Positions 1-7,885 of a DNA stretch of 64,000 nucleotides are shown here, in pieces. This DNA comes from Methylocystis sp. IM3. Its GTDB lineage: Bacteria > Pseudomonadota > Alphaproteobacteria > Rhizobiales > Beijerinckiaceae. Each line of letters begins with the position of its first letter. The first letter of the stretch is position 1. The translations under genes were made by a program, and so were the position numbers. Below the pieces are notes generated by a model that was not told the origin of the DNA, searched no databases, and worked only from the letters and a program-made list of their open reading frames with translations. The stretch is from assembly GCF_038070105.1 (NCBI RefSeq), contig NZ_JBBPBZ010000002.1:3268501-3332500 (forward strand), given 5' to 3'.

Positions 1-402
1 GCGCAAAAGCGCGAGGGCGGCTCCATCAAGCACGATATTTCCGTGCCCATCGAACGCATCCCGGAGTTCATCGCCGAGGCCGGCCGGCGCATCGCCGCGC
101 GCTTTCCGCAGGCGCGGCCCGTGCCGTTCGGCCATATGGGCGACGGCAATCTCCACTATAACGTCTCGCAGCCGGCGGGCGCCGACAAAGCCGCCTTTCT
201 CGCGCAATGGGACGAGATGAACGCGCTCGTTCACGGGCTCGTGGACGAATTCGGCGGCTCGATTTCCGCCGAGCACGGGATCGGCCAATTGAAGCGGTCG
301 CTGCTCACGCAGGTCAAGAGCCCGGTCGCGCTCGATGTGATGCGCGCCCTCAAGAACGCGCTCGATCCCAAGGGCGTGCTCAACCCCGGCAAGCTCCTGT
401 AA
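1..402 (+). CDS. FAD-linked oxidase, C-terminal part (partial)
   Basis: The reading frame is open from base 1, so only the last ~133 codons are present and the true start lies outside the window. The fragment matches the C-terminal (substrate) domain of the FAD-binding oxidase family that includes D-lactate, glycolate (GlcD) and D-2-hydroxyglutarate dehydrogenases. Two landmarks are visible: GHMGDGNLHYN around residues 44-54, holding the family's metal-binding histidines, and SAEHGIG around residue 90. The tail NPGKLL is the usual end of this family. These enzymes oxidise 2-hydroxy acids to 2-oxo acids with FAD. The exact substrate cannot be told from this part. The stop is followed after 3 bases by the 3' end of the convergent yedK gene. 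Confidence 0.9.
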   Translation, partial: AQKREGGSIKHDISVPIERIPEFIAEAGRRIAARFPQARPVPFGHMGDGNLHYNVSQPAGADKAAFLAQWDEMNALVHGLVDEFGGSISAEHGIGQLKRSLLTQVKSPVALDVMRALKNALDPKGVLNPGKLL

Positions 403-405
403 TGT

Positions 406-1107
406 TCACACGAGCGTCGGGGCCAACGGCTCCTGCAGTTTCGCGCCCTCGCTCGTCGCCTTGTTGATCTCCGGGCCGATCTCGAAAAACTCCAGCGCAT
501 CGTCGGCGGCGGGCTTCAAAAGCGCCGCGGCCTCCTCGACGCGCGTTTCGTCGCAGTCGAGCCAGCGGGCGAAATCCTTGGGCTCGATGATCGCCGGCAT
601 GCGGTCGTGAATGGCCGCCGTCGCGCCGCTGGCGCCGGTCGTGAGAATGCAGGCCGTGTCGATTTCCGCGCCATCGGCGCCGGCGTAGGTCTCCCACACT
701 CCGGCGAGGCCCATGGGCGCGCCGTCGGCCCGGCGGAAGAGATAGGGCTTGCGCAGGATCCGGCCGCCGGCGGGCAGTTTCAGCCATTCGTAATAGGCGT
801 CGGCGGGCACGAGGCAGCGGCGCCGCTTCATCGCGGCGCGAAAGCTCGCCTTGTCGACGACCGTCTCGGCGCGGGCGTTGATGATCAAGGGAAAGTCGCG
901 CGGGTCCTTCACGAAGCCCGGCACGAAACCCCAGCGCGCCAGCATGAAACGCCGCACGGGTCCCTGCGCGCCCCGCTCGGTCGTGACGACGGCGATCGGC
1001 TGAGTCGGCGCGATATTGTAGCGCGGCGGGAAGTTCGGCGTCTCCGCATAGCCGAAGAGCTGGCGGATCGCCTCCGGCGCAGAGGTCAGGGAGTAACGCC
1101 CGCACAT
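406..1107 (-). CDS. yedK: SOS-response-associated peptidase, YedK/HMCES family
   Basis: This 233-residue protein belongs to the SRAP family, which covalently caps abasic sites in single-stranded DNA by forming a thiazolidine link through the N-terminal cysteine. The start was placed at the ATG that gives MCGRYS, because removal of Met must expose Cys2; an upstream start would bury it. The other catalytic residues can be followed: Asn77 in NARAET, Glu107 in YYEW and His167 in HDRMP, at spacings like those of E. coli YedK. The gene stands alone between convergent and co-directional neighbours, and no SOS box was noticed before it. The assignment is firm; its involvement in abasic-site protection is family knowledge. 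Confidence 0.93.
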   Translation of the reverse strand: MCGRYSLTSAPEAIRQLFGYAETPNFPPRYNIAPTQPIAVVTTERGAQGPVRRFMLARWGFVPGFVKDPRDFPLIINARAETVVDKASFRAAMKRRRCLVPADAYYEWLKLPAGGRILRKPYLFRRADGAPMGLAGVWETYAGADGAEIDTACILTTGASGATAAIHDRMPAIIEPKDFARWLDCDETRVEEAAALLKPAADDALEFFEIGPEINKATSEGAKLQEPLAPTLV

Positions 1108-1154
1108 TGAAACCAGCCGCCTCCTCATCAGCTCCGGGGACTCGCAGATAAGCT

Positions 1155-1901
1155 CTATTTCCGCGCGAAAAAGGCCGCGAGCCGCGCCCGCGTCTCATTC
1201 GACGCGAGCGCCTCGGCGAAGAGCCGGGCCTCCGCGTCGATGCGGGCCAGCAGGTCGGCCGGGTCGCCGCGCAGCAGGCGCCGGGAGGCGACGAGCGCCT
1301 CGGCGGGCTTCGCCGCCAGCGCCTGCGCCGCCATCATGGCCGCCTCCAACACGCCCTCGGACGGAGCCAGCGCGTTGACGAGGCCGAGGCGATGCGCCTC
1401 CTCGCCAGAAAAAGGTTCCCCCAGAAGCAGATATTGCGCGGCTCTGGCCATGCCGAACCGTTGCGGGACCAGAAGGCTCGCCCCCGCCTCCGGCACGAGG
1501 CCGAGGTCGATGAAGGGCATGCGCAGGCGCGCCTGCGGGGCGGCGTACACGAGGTCGCAATGGAAGAGCATCGTCGCCCCGACGCCGATCGCGTCCCCCT
1601 TCACCGCCGCCACCATGGGCTTCTCAAAGGCCGCGAGCGCGCGCACGAACTGCAAGGCCGGAAAATTCTCCAGGCTCTCCGAGAGGAAATTGCGGAAGTC
1701 GGCAAGATCGTTGCCGGCCGTGAAATCCTCCCCCGCGCCCGCGAACACGACCGCGCGCACCGCGGCGTCCCGCTGCGCCGCGTCGAGCGCCGCGATCAGC
1801 GCCCGATAGGCGTCCCGGTCGAGCGCGTTCTTCTTTTCCGGCCGGTTGAAGACGAGACGCAGAACGGCGCCGACGCGAGAGAGATGAATCTTTTCGGACA
1901 T
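1155..1901 (-). CDS. Enoyl-CoA hydratase/isomerase family protein
   Basis: The 248-residue product is a crotonase-fold protein. It starts with MSEKIHLSR, followed by the family motif FNRPEKKNALD (about residues 18-28). The oxyanion-hole segments GAGEDFTAGNDL (residues 55-66) and KGDAIGVGATM are present, and the conserved glutamate lies in PEAGASLL. It probably hydrates or isomerises acyl-CoA thioesters, but the substrate cannot be inferred. A much longer open frame runs upstream over hpnA on the other strand. It was not used, because homology starts exactly at this ATG and codon structure upstream is that of an antisense shadow. The gene is 47 bases downstream of the yedK start, on the same strand. 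Confidence 0.9.
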   Translation of the reverse strand: MSEKIHLSRVGAVLRLVFNRPEKKNALDRDAYRALIAALDAAQRDAAVRAVVFAGAGEDFTAGNDLADFRNFLSESLENFPALQFVRALAAFEKPMVAAVKGDAIGVGATMLFHCDLVYAAPQARLRMPFIDLGLVPEAGASLLVPQRFGMARAAQYLLLGEPFSGEEAHRLGLVNALAPSEGVLEAAMMAAQALAAKPAEALVASRRLLRGDPADLLARIDAEARLFAEALASNETRARLAAFFARK

Positions 1902-2135
1902 GCCTGCCCTCTTGCCGCAGCGAGGCGTTCGATGCGAAGACCCGAGCCGGAGGGCTTCGGGCTTCGCGAGCGTATCGGCCAGGCGGATACGCAGCAACCG
2001 GAGACGAATTCTCAACGGTTTGCGCGCGTCTCCTGAATGGCGACGCTCGCAAAGCGGGACGTGGCTTTGTAGAGTCGATTCGGCTCTGGTGTCTCTCACG
2101 GCGCCTTGATCGGATGTAGCTTGGCGCTCGAAAGC

Positions 2136-3170
2136 ATGGATAGAGACGATCTTGTTCTGGTGACGGGCGCGAGCGGTTTCATCGGCGGCGCCGTCGTCCG
2201 GCTTCTCGTGGCAAGAGGCGCTCGCGTTCGCGCGCTGGCGCGCCCCGAGAGTTCGCGGGAGAACATCCCGCCGGGCTGCGAGGTCGCAGAGGGCGACATC
2301 ACCGATCTCGAAAGCGTCCGCGCCGCAATGAAAGGCGTGCGCCGGCTTTTCCATGTCGCGGCGAATTACCGGCTCTGGGCGCCGGCCCCGGAGACCCTGT
2401 TTCACGTCAATGTGCGGGGCTCCGAAATCGTGATGCGCGAAGCCCAGCGCGCAGGGGTCGAGCGCATCGTCTATACGAGCAGCGTGGCGACGCTCGCCGC
2501 CGCCAATGGCCGCCTCAGCGCCGAAAGCGACCGGCTTCCGCCCGAAAAGGCGATCGGCGCCTATAAGCAAAGCAAGATCGTCGCGGAGCGCCTGGTCGAG
2601 CGCATGATCGCCGAAGAGGGACTGCCCGCCGTCATCGTCTGCCCGGCGGCGCCGCTCGGGCCGGGCGACCTCAAGCCGACGCCCACGGGCCGCCTCGTCA
2701 AGGAAGCCGTGCGCGGCGCCATGCCCGCCTATGTCGAGACGGGCCTCAACATCGTGCATGTCGACGACGTGGCCGCGGGCCATCTCGCGGCCATGGAGCG
2801 GGGCGCGATCGGCGAACGCTACATCCTCGGCGGCGAAAATCTGACGCTCTGCGAGTTGCTGACCGAGATCGCCTGTCTGACCGGCCGCGCGCCGCCGCGC
2901 TTTCGACTGCCGCCCGGACCGCTCATGCCGCTCGCCCATGTGAACGAATGGGGCGCGCGCCTCCTCGGCTACGAGCCCTTCCTGCATTGCGACAGCCTGA
3001 GAATGTCGCGCACGCGCATGTTCTTCGACGACGCCAAGGCGCGCCGCGAACTCGGCTACGAGACGCGCCCCGCGCGTCTCGCCGTGAGAGATGCGGTCAA
3101 CTGGTTCAGCGGGACGGCGCCCGCCCACGGATCGCAAACGATCACGGCCCCATCCTCGCGGGGAGGATGA
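2136..3170 (+). CDS. hpnA: Hopanoid-associated sugar epimerase HpnA
   Basis: This 344-residue protein is an extended short-chain dehydrogenase. The N-terminal nucleotide-binding motif is GASGFIG (residues 11-17), Ser115 lies in YTSSVAT and the catalytic pair is Tyr143/Lys147 in YKQSK. Stretches such as HVAANYRLWAP, PTPTGRLVK, GLNIVHVDDVAAGH and ERYILGGEN are typical of HpnA rather than of plain dihydroflavonol reductases. HpnA-type enzymes accompany hopanoid biosynthesis and probably modify a sugar of the hopanoid headgroup. No other hpn gene is in this window, so the gene is separated from any hopanoid cluster. ATG 2136 was preferred to a TTG 30 bases upstream. Convergent with the next gene. 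Confidence 0.88.
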   Translation: MDRDDLVLVTGASGFIGGAVVRLLVARGARVRALARPESSRENIPPGCEVAEGDITDLESVRAAMKGVRRLFHVAANYRLWAPAPETLFHVNVRGSEIVMREAQRAGVERIVYTSSVATLAAANGRLSAESDRLPPEKAIGAYKQSKIVAERLVERMIAEEGLPAVIVCPAAPLGPGDLKPTPTGRLVKEAVRGAMPAYVETGLNIVHVDDVAAGHLAAMERGAIGERYILGGENLTLCELLTEIACLTGRAPPRFRLPPGPLMPLAHVNEWGARLLGYEPFLHCDSLRMSRTRMFFDDAKARRELGYETRPARLAVRDAVNWFSGTAPAHGSQTITAPSSRGG

Positions 3171-3194
3171 GGCCGTGAGAGGCGCCGCACGGGT

Positions 3195-3698
3195 CTAATG
3201 CCGGCCGCGCCCGTTCGTCATCGCATTCACCAGACGCGAGGCCACCATCAGGCCGAGCCCCGCGCCGAGAAGCAGGGGCAGATTGCGCGGCGCCTCCCGC
3301 AGCGCGACGCGCGCCGCGTTCTTCGCCGCGACGGGCGCCGCGCTTTTGGCGAGGTCCATGAGCGCCTGCGTCGCATTGGAGGAGTTGATGGCGCGCGACA
3401 GGGCCGTGAACGGTGAAGCCGCAGTCAGCGCGGCGAGCTCTTCGCTCGCGCGCGCCAGTTGAACCGCCTCGCGCCGACGCGCATAGGCGTAGACGAAAAG
3501 CGAGATCGCCAGAAATGCGCCCGCAACGGCCAGATTGCCGAAGAGCGTCCCCAGGCTCTGGGTCGCCCAATAGTCCGCCGCCGCGGTTGCGAATCCGAAG
3601 GCAATCAGCAACGGAACCGCCGCCATGGCATTTCCGGACAGGCGGGTGATCGTGGCGCCGACCGCGTTTTCGGCCCTCTTGATGATCGGCTCGAACAT
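3195..3698 (-). CDS. Small integral membrane protein, holin-superfamily-like
   Basis: This 167-residue protein has two predicted membrane segments near residues 27-44 and 52-72 (AAVPLLIAFGF..., LAVAGAFLAISLFVYAYA). A cytosolic alanine-rich helix follows, then a third hydrophobic stretch near residue 145 (LPLLLGAGLGLMVASRL) and a short basic end. The arrangement resembles the phage-holin-superfamily/YqjE-type membrane proteins that sit next to DUF883/ElaB-like proteins in proteobacteria. The neighbour upstream, 29 bases away on the same strand, is just such a small single-span protein, so the two probably form an envelope-stress pair. No catalytic motif is visible. The family placement is an inference from topology and context. 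Confidence 0.7.
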   Translation of the reverse strand: MFEPIIKRAENAVGATITRLSGNAMAAVPLLIAFGFATAAADYWATQSLGTLFGNLAVAGAFLAISLFVYAYARRREAVQLARASEELAALTAASPFTALSRAINSSNATQALMDLAKSAAPVAAKNAARVALREAPRNLPLLLGAGLGLMVASRLVNAMTNGRGRH

Positions 3699-3727
3699 TG
3701 ACGTCAACTCGAGGCTGGAGGAACGAT

Positions 3728-4045
3728 CTACCGGCCCATCCTCCAGAACGCGCCGAAGATGAAGCCCGCAAACGCCGCCAGGGCCACCGTCGTCGTCGGC
3801 TGCGACCGCGCCGAGGTCTCGATCGCCGAGCGGAAATTGCCCAAAACCTCGCCGGTGCGCTCCGCCGCCCGGCCGCTCCGCTCCGTCACGGCGTTCAGCG
3901 CCGCATTGGCCCGGCCCATGCCCTGCTGAACGGCGCGGCCCACCTGCTCGCTCGCCGCGGACGCCTGGTCGGCGATCGCGCCGCTCATGTCGCTCGCGCC
4001 ATGACCATTGTGCTGCTGGCGCTGAATGTTTCGTTCCTCGGCCAT
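3728..4045 (-). CDS. DUF883/ElaB-like tail-anchored membrane protein
   Basis: The product has 105 residues. A Gln/Ala-rich soluble helix (residues 10-80) carries heptad-like spacing and is followed by one C-terminal hydrophobic segment ending in a glycine-rich stretch (AAFAGFIFGAFWR). This is the layout of ElaB/YgaM/DUF883 proteins, which tether stationary-phase ribosomes or stress factors to the inner membrane. ATG 4045 was chosen because GGAGG lies 6-7 bases before it, while the longer frame would need a TTG. The gene is 29 bases upstream of the holin-like gene and is likely co-transcribed with it. Function in this organism is unproven. Confidence 0.72.
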   Translation of the reverse strand: MAEERNIQRQQHNGHGASDMSGAIADQASAASEQVGRAVQQGMGRANAALNAVTERSGRAAERTGEVLGNFRSAIETSARSQPTTTVALAAFAGFIFGAFWRMGR

Positions 4046-4108
4046 TGCCGCCTCCAAGGGTAAGCAAGTGGCGAGTTAACGCGACGCGCATGGAGTTGTT
4101 CCTGGCCC

Positions 4109-4173
4109 AAGCCGCTTGCCCAAGCCGCTTGCCCAAGCGGCTGGGCGAAGCGGCTGGTCCAAGCGGCTGGCCG
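4109..4173. repeat. Five-unit 13-bp tandem repeat
   Basis: Five copies of a 9-base core occur exactly 13 bases apart, beginning at 4109, 4122, 4135, 4148 and 4161. The first two cores are AAGCCGCTT and the last three are AAGCGGCTG. The two forms are close to reverse complements of each other, so the array can fold into hairpins. It lies 30 bases downstream of the folE stop, in the gap before the DUF883-like gene. It could act as a terminator or mRNA-stabilising element, or be a mutable simple repeat. There is no clear U-run after it on either strand. Confidence 0.8.
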
Positions 4174-4202
4174 GCGCGCTGGCGGCGGCGCGGCGCGGCG
4201 CG

Positions 4203-4775
4203 TCAGGCGCCGCGCACCATCATCAGGAATTCCTCCCGCGTGCGCGCATCGTCGCGGATGACGCCGAGCAGGCGGCTCGTCGTCAGCGACGAGCCGGGCG
4301 TGTTCACGCCGCGCAGCGTCATGCAATTATGCTCGGCCTCGATCACCACGCCCACGCCGGCCGGTTGCAGGATGTCCTGAATCGCCTCGGCGATCTCGGC
4401 GGTGAGCTTTTCCTGGATTTGCAGGCGCCTGGCGAAGCCGTGCACGACGCGCGCGAGCTTCGAGATGCCGACCACGCGATTCGTCGGCAAATAGCCCACA
4501 TGGGCGCGGCCCAGCACCGGCAACATGTGATGTTCGCAAAAGCTGGTGACGCGGATGTTCTTCAGGATCACGAGCTCGTCATAGCCGCCGACTTCCTCGA
4601 ACGTGCGCTTGAGATAGTCGCGGGGGTCGATCTCATAGCCCGAGAACAGCTCGCGATAGGAGCGCGCCACGCGCGACGGCGTGTCGATCAGCCCCTCGCG
4701 GTCCGGGTCGTCTCCCGCCCATTCGATCAGGACGCGGACGGCCGCTTCTGCGTCGGCCTGGGTCGGCTTCGCCAT
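4203..4775 (-). CDS. folE: GTP cyclohydrolase I (FolE type I)
   Basis: The 190-residue enzyme converts GTP to 7,8-dihydroneopterin triphosphate and formate, the first step of tetrahydrofolate (and, in some bacteria, pterin) synthesis. The zinc ligands are visible as Cys80 and His83 in CEHHMLP and Cys151 in EHNCM, with the catalytic motif [11 protein letters not shown] around residues 101-111. The C-terminal RTREEFL stretch is conserved. Length is close to other alphaproteobacterial FolE proteins. It is a single gene. The 13-bp repeat array lies directly downstream, and a 168-base gap separates its start from the 3' end of the upstream gene on the same strand. Confidence 0.97.
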   Translation of the reverse strand: MAKPTQADAEAAVRVLIEWAGDDPDREGLIDTPSRVARSYRELFSGYEIDPRDYLKRTFEEVGGYDELVILKNIRVTSFCEHHMLPVLGRAHVGYLPTNRVVGISKLARVVHGFARRLQIQEKLTAEIAEAIQDILQPAGVGVVIEAEHNCMTLRGVNTPGSSLTTSRLLGVIRDDARTREEFLMMVRGA

Positions 4776-4943
4776 GCGCTGCTCCGAAACTCTGTCGAAC
4801 GCGCCGGCTCAGGAGGTGCGGGGCGGGAATCAAGAGCCGGACGCATTCGCGCGCCCCGTCCTGCATAACTTGCGACGGGGCGGCGCGTTTGGCAAACCGG
4901 GAGCGCTACGGTTGAGGAGAGCGCCCTTTTGGAGCGCCCTTCT

Positions 4944-6119
4944 TTAGGGGATGACGGCCCGGCCGATGTTGCCGATCGTCGAGCCCACGGAATTGACCGT
5001 GCGCTTGACAAGGCCGAAGGCGCCGCCGGTCTCGGCGGGAGCCTGCGGCGGCGCGGGGGGCGGGGCCGGAAGCGCGACCTCCGCCGCCGGCGCGGGCGTC
5101 TCGGTCGCCGGCTTGGGGGGCTTGGCGGCCGTCTGCTGGGAACCCTGGGGCTTGGGCTTCGCCGTTTTCGCCGGGGGCTTGGCGGCCGGCTTTGCGGCAG
5201 GCTTCGCCACTGGCTTGGCCGACTCGCTTGCCGGAGCCTCTGACTCGGCTGGAGCCGCCGCAGGTTGCAGCGCCGCCGTCGTGGCGGCGGGCGCGGGCTT
5301 CGCCGGCGCCGGCAGGGGAGCGGTCACGGCGGCGGGTTCAGACGCCGATGCGACAGGCTTGGCTGGCGGGGCCGCAGGCTTGGCTGCCGCCGCAGGCCTG
5401 GCCGACGTCGCGTCAGATTTGGCCGCAGCGGCCGCAGGCTTGGCCGGCGGCGCGACAGCATCCTGATTCTCCACCGGAACAACCGGAAGCGGAACAGCCG
5501 TAGTCGAGATGTTGGCGGGGGCCGCCTCCGGCGCCGCATCCGTCCTGGCGGCGGGCTGGGGCGCGGCGGCCGGCTCGCTTGCCTCCACCTTTTCGGCAGG
5601 CGGAGCCACGCCGGCGTCTGGATCGGGAGCCTCGAGCGACGCTTCATCGGCTTCCGGCGCGAGCGGGGCGGGCTCTTCCGGCGGCGCGATCCTGGCGATC
5701 GCCGGCTCCTCGCCGACGCGGGGGCCTTTGGCGATCGTCCAGCCGAGCCCCGCAAGGCCGGCGGCGATGATCGCCACGGAAAGATAGACGAGCTTGCGGC
5801 GGCGGGCGCTCTCGGCCTCCCCGGCCTCGAAAGCCTCGGCGCCGTCGGCGCGGGGCCTCTCGCGCGCAGGGATCGCGTCGGGCGCGGCGGATGGGAGCGA
5901 CGCCGCGCGAGGCCGCGCCTCCGACCGGCGCGCATGGAATTCGGGCGCCTGGCCATGTGATCCGGGAGCGGCGCCCTGCTTGTGGCCGGCGTCGAACCGC
6001 GGCTCGAGACTGACCTCGGGCGCCGGAGACGCGCCGACCGGCTCTGTTTCCCGCCGCAGGAGTTCCTTGAACTCCGCGAAAGCGGCCTTGAGTTCCTCGT
6101 CGTCGCCTCGTTGATTCAT
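4944..6119 (-). CDS. Single-span membrane protein with long Ala/Pro/Lys-rich periplasmic tail
   Basis: The 391-residue protein starts with an acidic cytosolic region (residues 1-108, NQRGDDEELKAAF...). It has one membrane segment near 110-130 (LVYLSVAIIAAGLAGLGWTI). About 230 residues of low-complexity sequence rich in Ala, Pro and Lys follow, including repeated KPAAKP-type units similar to TonB or histone-like linkers. The last ~27 residues (GGAFGLVKRTVNSVG...) look like an amphipathic helix. No enzymatic domain is seen. It may span the periplasm or bind peptidoglycan or anionic polymer, but that is speculative. It is not TonB: the C-terminal TonB fold and an ExbB/D neighbour are absent. It starts 238 bases from the divergent CsbD gene. 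Confidence 0.72.
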   Translation of the reverse strand: MNQRGDDEELKAAFAEFKELLRRETEPVGASPAPEVSLEPRFDAGHKQGAAPGSHGQAPEFHARRSEARPRAASLPSAAPDAIPARERPRADGAEAFEAGEAESARRRKLVYLSVAIIAAGLAGLGWTIAKGPRVGEEPAIARIAPPEEPAPLAPEADEASLEAPDPDAGVAPPAEKVEASEPAAAPQPAARTDAAPEAAPANISTTAVPLPVVPVENQDAVAPPAKPAAAAAKSDATSARPAAAAKPAAPPAKPVASASEPAAVTAPLPAPAKPAPAATTAALQPAAAPAESEAPASESAKPVAKPAAKPAAKPPAKTAKPKPQGSQQTAAKPPKPATETPAPAAEVALPAPPPAPPQAPAETGGAFGLVKRTVNSVGSTIGNIGRAVIP

Positions 6120-6357
6120 GCCTACTCACTCATGCTGGCGTGCGGGCCGCCCAAATGGGACGGATCGGGGGACGCCGCGTCGCGGCCGCACCCGGGCCGG
6201 ATTCTCCCGGCGAAGTCGGCGCCATGAAAAATCGAAATTGTGGCGGTACTTCGCCTGCGCAAAAGCGGCCCCGCGGCGGAACAAGCGGGCGAAGCCCGCG
6301 TTCTAACGCGCATTGGGCGGGCGGCTCACGCTCCCCGCCAAACGTCAGGAGGCCGCT

Positions 6358-6558
6358 ATGGACTGGAACCGCGTGGAAGGCAACTGGAAACAGTTCAAAG
6401 GCAAGATCAAGGAGAAATGGGGCCAGCTCACCGACGACGACATCGATCGGATGGAAGGCAGCCGCGAGCAGTTCGAAGGCAAGATTCAGGAGAGATATGG
6501 CATCGGCAAGGACCAGGCCAAGCAGAACGTCGACGACTGGCTGAAAAATCTCCAGTAA
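6358..6558 (+). CDS. CsbD family stress protein
   Basis: This small hydrophilic protein of 66 residues begins MDWNRVEGNWKQFKGKIKE and has the second CsbD half (GSREQFEGKIQERYG) after residue 33. CsbD proteins are abundant, disordered or helical proteins induced by general stress; their molecular role is unknown. The start follows AGGAGG at 6348-6353 with good spacing, so ATG 6358 is preferred to the upstream in-frame start. A strong intrinsic terminator follows at 6608-6640, making this a single-gene transcript. Confidence 0.93.
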   Translation: MDWNRVEGNWKQFKGKIKEKWGQLTDDDIDRMEGSREQFEGKIQERYGIGKDQAKQNVDDWLKNLQ

Positions 6559-6607
6559 AAGTCGGGACCCGACGCGCTTTTCTCACGAGGCGCCCTGCGC
6601 CTGCATG

Positions 6608-6640
6608 CCCCCGCCCTCCCGAGGCGGGGGTTTTGTTTTG
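6608..6640 (+). terminator. Intrinsic terminator after the CsbD gene
   Basis: A GC-rich hairpin with arms CCCCCGCC and GGCGGGGG (6608-6629) is followed by TTTTGTTTTG on the plus strand. It terminates the CsbD transcript 50 bases after its stop. Confidence 0.88.
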
Positions 6641-6648
6641 CCCTGGCC

Positions 6649-6690
6649 AAAAAAAAGAAACCCCAGCCGGCGCGGGTGCGCGGCTGGGGT
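6649..6690 (-). terminator. Intrinsic terminator after rpsF-rpsR
   Basis: On the minus strand the arms ACCCCAGCCG and CGGCTGGGG (6661-6690) are followed by TTTCTTTTTTTTT. It closes the leftward rpsF-rpsR transcript and lies back to back with the CsbD terminator only 8 bases away. Confidence 0.9.
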
Positions 6691-6747
6691 CGAAAGCCTG
6701 GCGCCGCCCCTCGTTTCAAAGGCGCGGCGCGTCTTCGCGGCGATCTT

Positions 6748-6984
6748 CTAGCGGATCACGTAAGGCAACAGGCCCAGGAAGCGGGCGCGCTTGATGGCCT
6801 GGGCCAGTTCGCGCTGCTTCTTGGCCGAAACCGCGGTGATGCGCGACGGCACGATCTTGCCGCGCTCCGAGATGTAGCGGGAGAGCAGGCGCGTGTCCTT
6901 GTAGTCGATCTTGGGCGCATTGGCGCCCGAGAAGGGGCAGGACTTCCGGCGGCGGAAGAAGGGGCGGCGGGGCGCTGTGCTCAT
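6748..6984 (-). CDS. rpsR: 30S ribosomal protein bS18
   Basis: The 78-residue protein binds 16S rRNA in the platform of the small subunit as a heterodimer with bS6. The alphaproteobacterial signature [15 protein letters not shown] is at residues 6-20, and the conserved core [18 protein letters not shown] and [10 protein letters not shown] follow. Its ATG overlaps the TGA of rpsF (ATGA), indicating translational coupling. The usual third partner, rplI, is not downstream; the terminator at 6649-6690 ends the operon here. Confidence 0.98.
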   Translation of the reverse strand: MSTAPRRPFFRRRKSCPFSGANAPKIDYKDTRLLSRYISERGKIVPSRITAVSAKKQRELAQAIKRARFLGLLPYVIR

Positions 6985-7403
6985 TCGGCTTCTCCTTCGG
7001 CGCGGCCTTCCTCACGGCGCGGGCGACGGTCGCCACGCGGGCCGCCCGGACCGCCGCGACGCTCGCCGCGGTCGTCGTCATCGCGCTTGCGCAGCTGCGC
7101 CGACGGGCCTTCCTCCAGCTCCTCGACGCGCAGCGTCAGGACGCGGAGAATGTCTTCGTTGATGCTCTGCTGGCGCTCCAGCTCGGCGATGGCCGCCGGC
7201 GGGGCGTCGATGTTCATGAGCGTGAAGTGGGCCTTGCGGTTCTTCTTGATCCGATAGGCCAGCGACTTGACGCCCCAATATTCGGTCTTGCCGACCGTGC
7301 CGCCGAGCGACGCGACGACATTCTTGAACTGCCCGGTCAGAGTCTCCACCTGCTGGGGAGAAATATCCTGACGGGCGAGATAGACATGCTCGTAAAGAGG
7401 CAT
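6981..7403 (-). CDS. rpsF: 30S ribosomal protein bS6
   Basis: The 140-residue protein begins [15 protein letters not shown], the normal start of bS6, so ATG 7403 was chosen over a longer frame. The ferredoxin-like core (residues 1-95) contains the conserved [17 protein letters not shown] segment. A highly charged Asp/Arg/Gly/Glu tail follows (residues 105-140), as is usual in alphaproteobacteria. It assembles with bS18 on 16S rRNA. A likely sigma-70 promoter lies at 7576-7603, giving a leader of about 165 bases. Confidence 0.98.
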   Translation of the reverse strand: MPLYEHVYLARQDISPQQVETLTGQFKNVVASLGGTVGKTEYWGVKSLAYRIKKNRKAHFTLMNIDAPPAAIAELERQQSINEDILRVLTLRVEELEEGPSAQLRKRDDDDRGERRGGPGGPRGDRRPRREEGRAEGEAE

Positions 7404-7575
7404 GATTTTTCGCCTTTCCGTTGCCGCGAGCCGTTCCGGCGCCAAGCCCTTCGAGCCAATGGGAAAGGCTCGAGAGGAAATGAGATCGAAGGCGGAGACA
7501 CGGGAAGGCGGGAGATCCCTCGCCCCGTCGGGGCGCTTCCGTTCAGCCCCCGGCCGGGAACCTCGCGATGCGCGC

Positions 7576-7603
7576 CTTATACGCGCCTTTGCGCAGGATG
7601 CAA
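7576..7603 (-). promoter_or_regulatory. Predicted promoter of rpsF-rpsR
   Basis: On the minus strand TTGCAT is followed after 16 bases by TATAAG. It lies about 175 bases before rpsF in a stretch with no other leftward gene. The match is good, but it is a sequence prediction only. Confidence 0.6.
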
Positions 7604-7680
7604 GCGGTCGCGGCGCCCCGTTCTTGTCGGCGCCCGCGCGCTTGGGCTATGTTCCGCGCGCACTGGCCGCGGGGGAGAGC

Positions 7681-7818
7681 ATGAAAATCAGTCTGGCGAA
7701 GGTTCTGGCGTTGATTGGCCTCGCCCTGGCGCTCTCGGCCTGCGACAAATGCGGCGGCTTCGAGGAGATCCGCATCCCCGGCCAGCCCCACGCCTGCCGG
7801 GGCGGGGCCGCGCAATAG
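7681..7818 (+). CDS. Small hypothetical lipoprotein
   Basis: This 45-residue peptide has a typical lipoprotein signal: MKISLAKVLALIGLALALSAC, with the lipobox LSAC placing the lipidated cysteine at residue 21. The mature part would be only 25 residues and contains two more cysteines. I do not recognise a family. It starts within a longer frame, but the signal peptide and lipobox fix the ATG. It lies 67 bases before panB on the same strand and may be co-transcribed with it. Confidence 0.65.
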   Translation: MKISLAKVLALIGLALALSACDKCGGFEEIRIPGQPHACRGGAAQ

Positions 7819-7885
7819 AGCCGAAGCCCTGGGAGGCGCGTCGCCGCCCGGCCGCGCGCAGGACAGACGACAGCGGGAGACCTGC

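Noticed and set aside
1902..3137. Long minus-strand extension of the enoyl-CoA hydratase frame (660 codons in total) covering hpnA
   Set aside because: Homology starts at ATG 1901 and the upstream part is the antisense of hpnA. High GC content removes stops in shadow frames.
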